In this document: positions 11,288 to 13,349 of the stretch, piece after piece
Layout: each line of letters begins with the position of its first letter
Position numbering within the stretch: the stretch's first letter is position 1
DNA from: Candidatus Segatella albertsiae
GTDB lineage: Bacteria > Bacteroidota > Bacteroidia > Bacteroidales > Bacteroidaceae
Direction: 5' to 3'
Length of the DNA stretch: 13,349 nucleotides
Assembly: GCA_002451555.1 (NCBI GenBank)
Contig: DKCU01000021.1
Coordinates: forward strand, 4,179-17,527
Translations under genes and position numbers: made by a program
Notes under the pieces: model-generated
Databases searched by the model: none
Seen by the model: only the letters and a program-made list of their open reading frames with translations
What the model was told of the DNA's origin: nothing

Positions 11288-13349
11288 ATGAAACACTTAA
11301 AAGCATTACTTGTCGCCCTTCTCTTGCCAGTATGCGCCTGGGCATCGGGATGGAACGACAGCGAGTACAAACAAATCGAACAAAGCATCGTGCGCCCCCA
11401 ATTACATGAGCGCCAGTTTGTCATCACATCTTTCGGTGCCAAGCAGAACGCTTCTGCCGCGCAAAACCAAAAAGCTATCAACCGCCTCATCTCCTTGGTT
11501 TCCAAGAAAGGCGGCGGACAAGTCATCGTACCGAAAGGAACCTGGAACACGGGAGCCATCGAGATGAAAAGTCATGTCAACCTCGTCTTGCAAGAAGGAG
11601 CCACATTGAAGTTCGCTTTCGACACCAACCTCTACCCTCTCGTACGCACCTCATGGGAAGGCTTGGCTTGCTGGAACTACTCTCCTTGCATCTATGCCTA
11701 CAAGGCAACCGACATCGCCATCACGGGCAAGGGAACGATTGACGGCGGCGGCAACATGGAAACCTGGTGGCCGATGTGTGGCTCCACTAGGTTTGGATAT
11801 AAAGAAGGCGTAACCAAGGAGGCACAGAAACTGGGCTCACGTGCCAAACTTCTGAAACAAGCCGAGGACGGTGTCGCCTTCGACGAGAGAAAGTTTGGCA
11901 AGGGACAAGGATTGCGTCCACAACTTGTCAACTTCGTTCGCTCCGAGCGAATCCTCATCCAAGGTGTCAAGATGATCAACTCCCCTTTCTGGGTCATCCA
12001 CCCTTTGCTCTCCAAGAATATCACCGTTGATGGAGTGACCGTATGGAACGAGGGACCTAACGGCGATGGCTGCGACCCTGAAGCTTGCGAGAATGTACTC
12101 ATCCAGAACTGTGTGTTCCATACGGGTGACGACTGCATCGCCATCAAGAGCGGGCGCAACAATGACGGTCGCCTTTGGAACCAACCTTCACGCAACATCA
12201 TCATCCGTGGCTGCAAGATGGAAGATGGACATGGCGGCGTGGTCATCGGAAGCGAGATTTCCGGTGGATGCGAGAATGTGTATGCCGAGGATTGCGTGAT
12301 GGACTCACCTAACCTCGAACGTATCCTTCGCATCAAGACCAACAACTGCCGTGGCGGTCTCATCCAAAACATCAACATGCGCAAGGTCACCGTGGGCCAA
12401 TGCAAGGAAGCCGTACTGAAAATCAACCTCGACTATGAGAACAAGGAAATATGTTACCGCGGCTTCGAGCCTACGGTGCGCAATGTATCCATGGAGGATG
12501 TCACTTGCAAGAAGAGCAACTATGGTGTCCTCATCATCGGACGTGACGCCGTAGAGAATGTATATGACATCAGCGTGAAAAACTGCAAGTTCGATGGTGT
12601 CATCAAGGAACCTGTCAAGATTACAGGCAAGACACGCAACGTGAATTTCGAGAACCTCGTCATCAACGGTTCGCTGGTACTCAACAAGGCCGACCGCCCT
12701 TACCAAGCTTACAGCGAGTGGCTCACCCATAGCGAGATGAGTCGTGTAGCCCACCCTTACCTACTCGACTTCAGCAGCAAGCCTAAGTGGAGCTATGTGA
12801 TGGGAATAGAAATGGAAGGCATACTCGACACCTATTTATATTATAAGGACGGGGAAAGCACCTTCAAGGGAAATGATGCCTCCGCCAACAACGAGGCCAT
12901 CATCGAATATCTCAAGGAATATCCTGCCAAGATGATTGATGAGAAAGGCAATATCACTGGCTATAAATACGAAGACTTCAACCTCGACAACGTGCGCACG
13001 GCAAAATTCATCCTCCGTATGCACAACCTCTTCCCTAGCAAGAACACCGAGTTGGCTTTGAAGACACTCTTCAAACAGCTCCAAAACCAACCTCGCACCA
13101 AGGAGGGTGTATATTGGCACAAGGCCATCTATGCCAACCAAGTTTGGCTCGACGGCATCTTCATGGGATTGCCATTCTACTGCAACTATGCCGTGCAGAC
13201 CATGAAGCCGAAGAAGGCAAAGAAATATCTCGATGATGCGGTTGACCAGATGATCAAGACCGACAAACGCACCTATGACGAGAAGACACAACTCTGGAAA
13301 CACGCTTGGGACGAGACTCATCAGCAATTCTGGGCAAACAAGGAGAACG
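11288..13349 (+). CDS. Secreted GH28-GH105 fusion pectinase (3' end outside window)
   Basis: The reading frame is open from the ATG at 11288 to the window edge: 687 complete codons and no stop. A signal peptide is visible (MKHLKALLVALLLPVCAWAS, likely cleavage after AWA). The GH28 beta-helix covers about 43-455 with FVITSFGAKQNA, the catalytic acids D260 and D263 (NGDGCDPE) and D281-D282 (TGDDCIAIKSG), H315 (GHGGVVIGSE) and the canonical R348-I349-K350. From about 474 a GH105 (alpha/alpha)6 domain begins: AYSEWLTHSEM, KPKWSYVMGIEMEG (near W501), WLDGIFMG with the likely catalytic D622, and KHAWDE near 672-676. GH105 enzymes remove unsaturated uronic acid from lyase products. One secreted chain thus joins backbone cleavage to end-product processing. 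Rhamnogalacturonan is a plausible substrate. Confidence 0.92.
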   Translation, partial: MKHLKALLVALLLPVCAWASGWNDSEYKQIEQSIVRPQLHERQFVITSFGAKQNASAAQNQKAINRLISLVSKKGGGQVIVPKGTWNTGAIEMKSHVNLVLQEGATLKFAFDTNLYPLVRTSWEGLACWNYSPCIYAYKATDIAITGKGTIDGGGNMETWWPMCGSTRFGYKEGVTKEAQKLGSRAKLLKQAEDGVAFDERKFGKGQGLRPQLVNFVRSERILIQGVKMINSPFWVIHPLLSKNITVDGVTVWNEGPNGDGCDPEACENVLIQNCVFHTGDDCIAIKSGRNNDGRLWNQPSRNIIIRGCKMEDGHGGVVIGSEISGGCENVYAEDCVMDSPNLERILRIKTNNCRGGLIQNINMRKVTVGQCKEAVLKINLDYENKEICYRGFEPTVRNVSMEDVTCKKSNYGVLIIGRDAVENVYDISVKNCKFDGVIKEPVKITGKTRNVNFENLVINGSLVLNKADRPYQAYSEWLTHSEMSRVAHPYLLDFSSKPKWSYVMGIEMEGILDTYLYYKDGESTFKGNDASANNEAIIEYLKEYPAKMIDEKGNITGYKYEDFNLDNVRTAKFILRMHNLFPSKNTELALKTLFKQLQNQPRTKEGVYWHKAIYANQVWLDGIFMGLPFYCNYAVQTMKPKKAKKYLDDAVDQMIKTDKRTYDEKTQLWKHAWDETHQQFWANKEN

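Noticed and set aside
11698..12426. 242-codon minus-strand frame inside the GH28-GH105 gene
   Set aside because: The plus-strand frame carries all GH28 active-site residues in order. The minus-strand frame is Pro/Ser/Met-rich shadow sequence.

Overview
This window looks chromosomal and comes from the Bacteroidota, most likely a gut Prevotellaceae member (Prevotella/Segatella type). The reasons are promoters of the form TTTG or TTG, 20 bp, TAnnTTTG; few Shine-Dalgarno sites and A-rich gene junctions; secreted pectin-degrading GH28 enzymes; and protein sequences of Bacteroidales character. The assignment rests on sequence character only, since no database search was possible.

Layout. (1) Positions 47-1438, plus strand: a secreted GH28 pectinase that ends at a perfect 21-bp bidirectional terminator shared with the convergent trp operon. 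(2) Positions 1537-9204, minus strand: a complete tryptophan operon transcribed promoter, trpL, attenuator, trpD, trpC, trpF, trpA, trpB, trpE, trpG. The seven enzymes take chorismate to tryptophan. A 20-residue leader peptide with three consecutive Trp codons (9041-9103) precedes a Rho-independent terminator (8966-8999), and its stop-codon region can pair with the terminator stem. This is the architecture of ribosome-mediated transcription attenuation. (3) Positions 9415-10221, plus strand: a 42-codon small ORF followed by ribulose-phosphate 3-epimerase (rpe). (4) Positions 10242-10838, minus strand: an ECF-type sigma factor with its own consensus promoter. (5) Positions 11041-11151, minus strand: an apparently self-contained small-RNA gene with a consensus promoter, two hairpins and a U-tract. 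(6) Position 11288 to the window end, plus strand: a secreted GH28-GH105 fusion enzyme, cut off by the window edge.

The most unusual layer is the repeats. Almost every junction of the trp operon carries a short repeat: GTAAAAAR octamers at trpD/trpC, trpF/trpA and upstream of the first GH28 gene; a 14-bp period at trpC/trpF; an identical 37-bp purine-rich element directly after the stop codons of trpA and trpE; and 23-bp units at trpB/trpE. A 126-bp palindromic relative of the 37-bp element, flanked by a 6-bp direct repeat, sits in frame inside trpE and adds about 44 codons between its two domains.

How the genes fit together: the trp block is a single biosynthetic unit probably controlled by Trp-tRNA supply through the leader. 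The flanking GH28 and GH28-GH105 enzymes would cut pectin and rhamnogalacturonan backbones and process the unsaturated products. Rpe and the sigma factor show no evident functional link to either set.
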